From the NCBI GenBank assembly GCA_047635255.1, contig JBLIIR010000008.1:1-32972 (forward strand): 32,972 nt of DNA, in the 5' to 3' direction. The first letter of the stretch is position 1; each line of letters starts with the position of its first letter. Both the position numbers and the translations under genes were made by a program. This document shows, in pieces, positions 32,660-32,972 of this stretch. Below the pieces are notes generated by a model. It was not told the DNA's origin and made no database searches. It worked only from the letters and a program-made list of their open reading frames with translations. Source of the stretch: Porticoccus sp047635255 (GTDB lineage: Bacteria; Pseudomonadota; Gammaproteobacteria; Pseudomonadales; Porticoccaceae).

Positions 32660-32972
32660 TCATACTGGATCTGTTTTAAGGCGGCGGACTAGATTGTTGT
32701 CACAGTAATTGTGTGTATCTAGAACCAATCTTTCTTGTGCTAGTTGCAACTGGTGTACAATAAACATCAGAAAAATACTTATTACCAATGCGATAAAAGT
32801 AGAGTTAAATGCTACTCCCAGGCTTGCTGTAACTCCTGCGATATCCCCCTCAACCGCTTTATGTGCTTGACTTAATGCCTCTCCAATACCTCTAACAGTA
32901 CCTATGAATCCAATTGAAGGGATTGCCCATGCAATATATCGCACCATAGATAATTCTGAGTCCAATCGATCA
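32660..32972 (-). CDS. MotA/TolQ/ExbB-family proton channel subunit, C-terminal part
   Basis: The last 103 residues are visible; the frame is open to the window edge, so the start is missing. Two membrane helices fit the family's last two: WAIPSIGFIGTVRGIGEAL (compare PxxGLLGTVxG in ExbB/TolQ) and ASLGVAFNSTFIALVISIFLMF, with the polar Asn-Ser-Thr that would line the channel. These proteins form a pentamer around two B subunits and let ions through. Next is a short, polar cytoplasmic tail. It heads (as far as seen) the ASKHA/VWA/lipoprotein cluster, with 43 bases to the next start. It cannot be decided from the visible part whether it is closer to MotA or ExbB. Confidence 0.85.
   Translation of the reverse strand, partial: DRLDSELSMVRYIAWAIPSIGFIGTVRGIGEALSQAHKAVEGDIAGVTASLGVAFNSTFIALVISIFLMFIVHQLQLAQERLVLDTHNYCDNNLVRRLKTDPV

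Noticed and set aside
27960..32972. Zorya-type anti-phage system
   Set aside because: A MotA-family subunit is present, but the partners lack the OmpA-like peptidoglycan domain of ZorB, and no ZorC, ZorD helicase or ZorE nuclease is seen.
32660..32972. Flagellar motA or the tolQ gene of Tol-Pal
   Set aside because: Neither motB nor tolR/tolA/tolB/pal follows; the downstream genes are ASKHA, VWA and lipoproteins.
1..32972. CRISPR arrays, tRNA or rRNA genes, insertion sequences, attachment sites
   Set aside because: The whole window is packed with housekeeping and operon genes; no regularly spaced repeats, cloverleaf-like segments or transposase motifs were seen.

Overview
The window comes from an AT-rich (judged by eye) gammaproteobacterium. 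Gene content and order match the Pseudomonas/Cellvibrio side of the class: mrcA, aroK-aroB, gltB-gltD, hemE; psd, rhdA, rsgA, orn, queG, tsaE, amiB; and bioB-bioF-bioHC-bioD followed by a DUF3094-type small protein. A fused BioH-BioC enzyme is something I recall from Saccharophagus and Teredinibacter, so a Cellvibrionales-like marine bacterium is my best guess. I cannot name the genus.

Layout. 1-4187 (minus strand): start of pckA, then hslR, yrfG and the penicillin-binding protein gene mrcA, an order like that of E. coli without hslO. 4316-13150 (plus): aroK, aroB, gltB, gltD, hemE (shikimate, glutamate and heme synthesis). 13104-15897 (minus): psd, rhdA, rsgA; psd and hemE overlap tail to tail. 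16085-19811: orn (+), queG (-), tsaE-amiB (+). 19866-20984 (minus): an unrecognised 75-residue protein and cysE. 21173-26023 (plus): a compact biotin operon with overlapping genes, opened by a good sigma70-type promoter. 26144-27863 (minus): an MDR-type oxidoreductase and a DUF3237 protein. 27960 to the right edge (minus): a tightly packed, probably single transcript encoding a MotA/TolQ/ExbB-family channel subunit (cut by the window edge), a degenerate Hsp70/actin-fold protein, two membrane-anchored von Willebrand A (VWA) proteins and two outer-membrane-type lipoproteins.

The last cluster is the most interesting part. Both VWA proteins start with the same membrane signature, SFLD followed by CGFGA, which puts an aspartate near the cytoplasmic end of a single transmembrane helix. 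That is the topology of the B subunits (MotB, ExbD, TolR) that partner MotA/ExbB/TolQ channels. I infer an ion-driven envelope motor whose periplasmic effectors are VWA domains instead of peptidoglycan-binding or TonB-type domains, with two lipoproteins in the same operon as possible outer-membrane partners. I know no named system with this composition.

Compared with the gene orders I remember from Pseudomonas aeruginosa, pilMNOPQ (between mrcA and aroK), the damX-like gene (between aroB and gltB), motAB (between rsgA and rhdA), nnrE (before tsaE) and mutL (after amiB) are absent from their usual places. This fits streamlining and perhaps loss of motility at these loci, but the genes could lie elsewhere. 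I saw no rRNA or tRNA gene, CRISPR array, insertion sequence or phage gene. No gene-free stretch exceeds 300 bases; the longest are about 215 bases (383-596 and 27158-27371).
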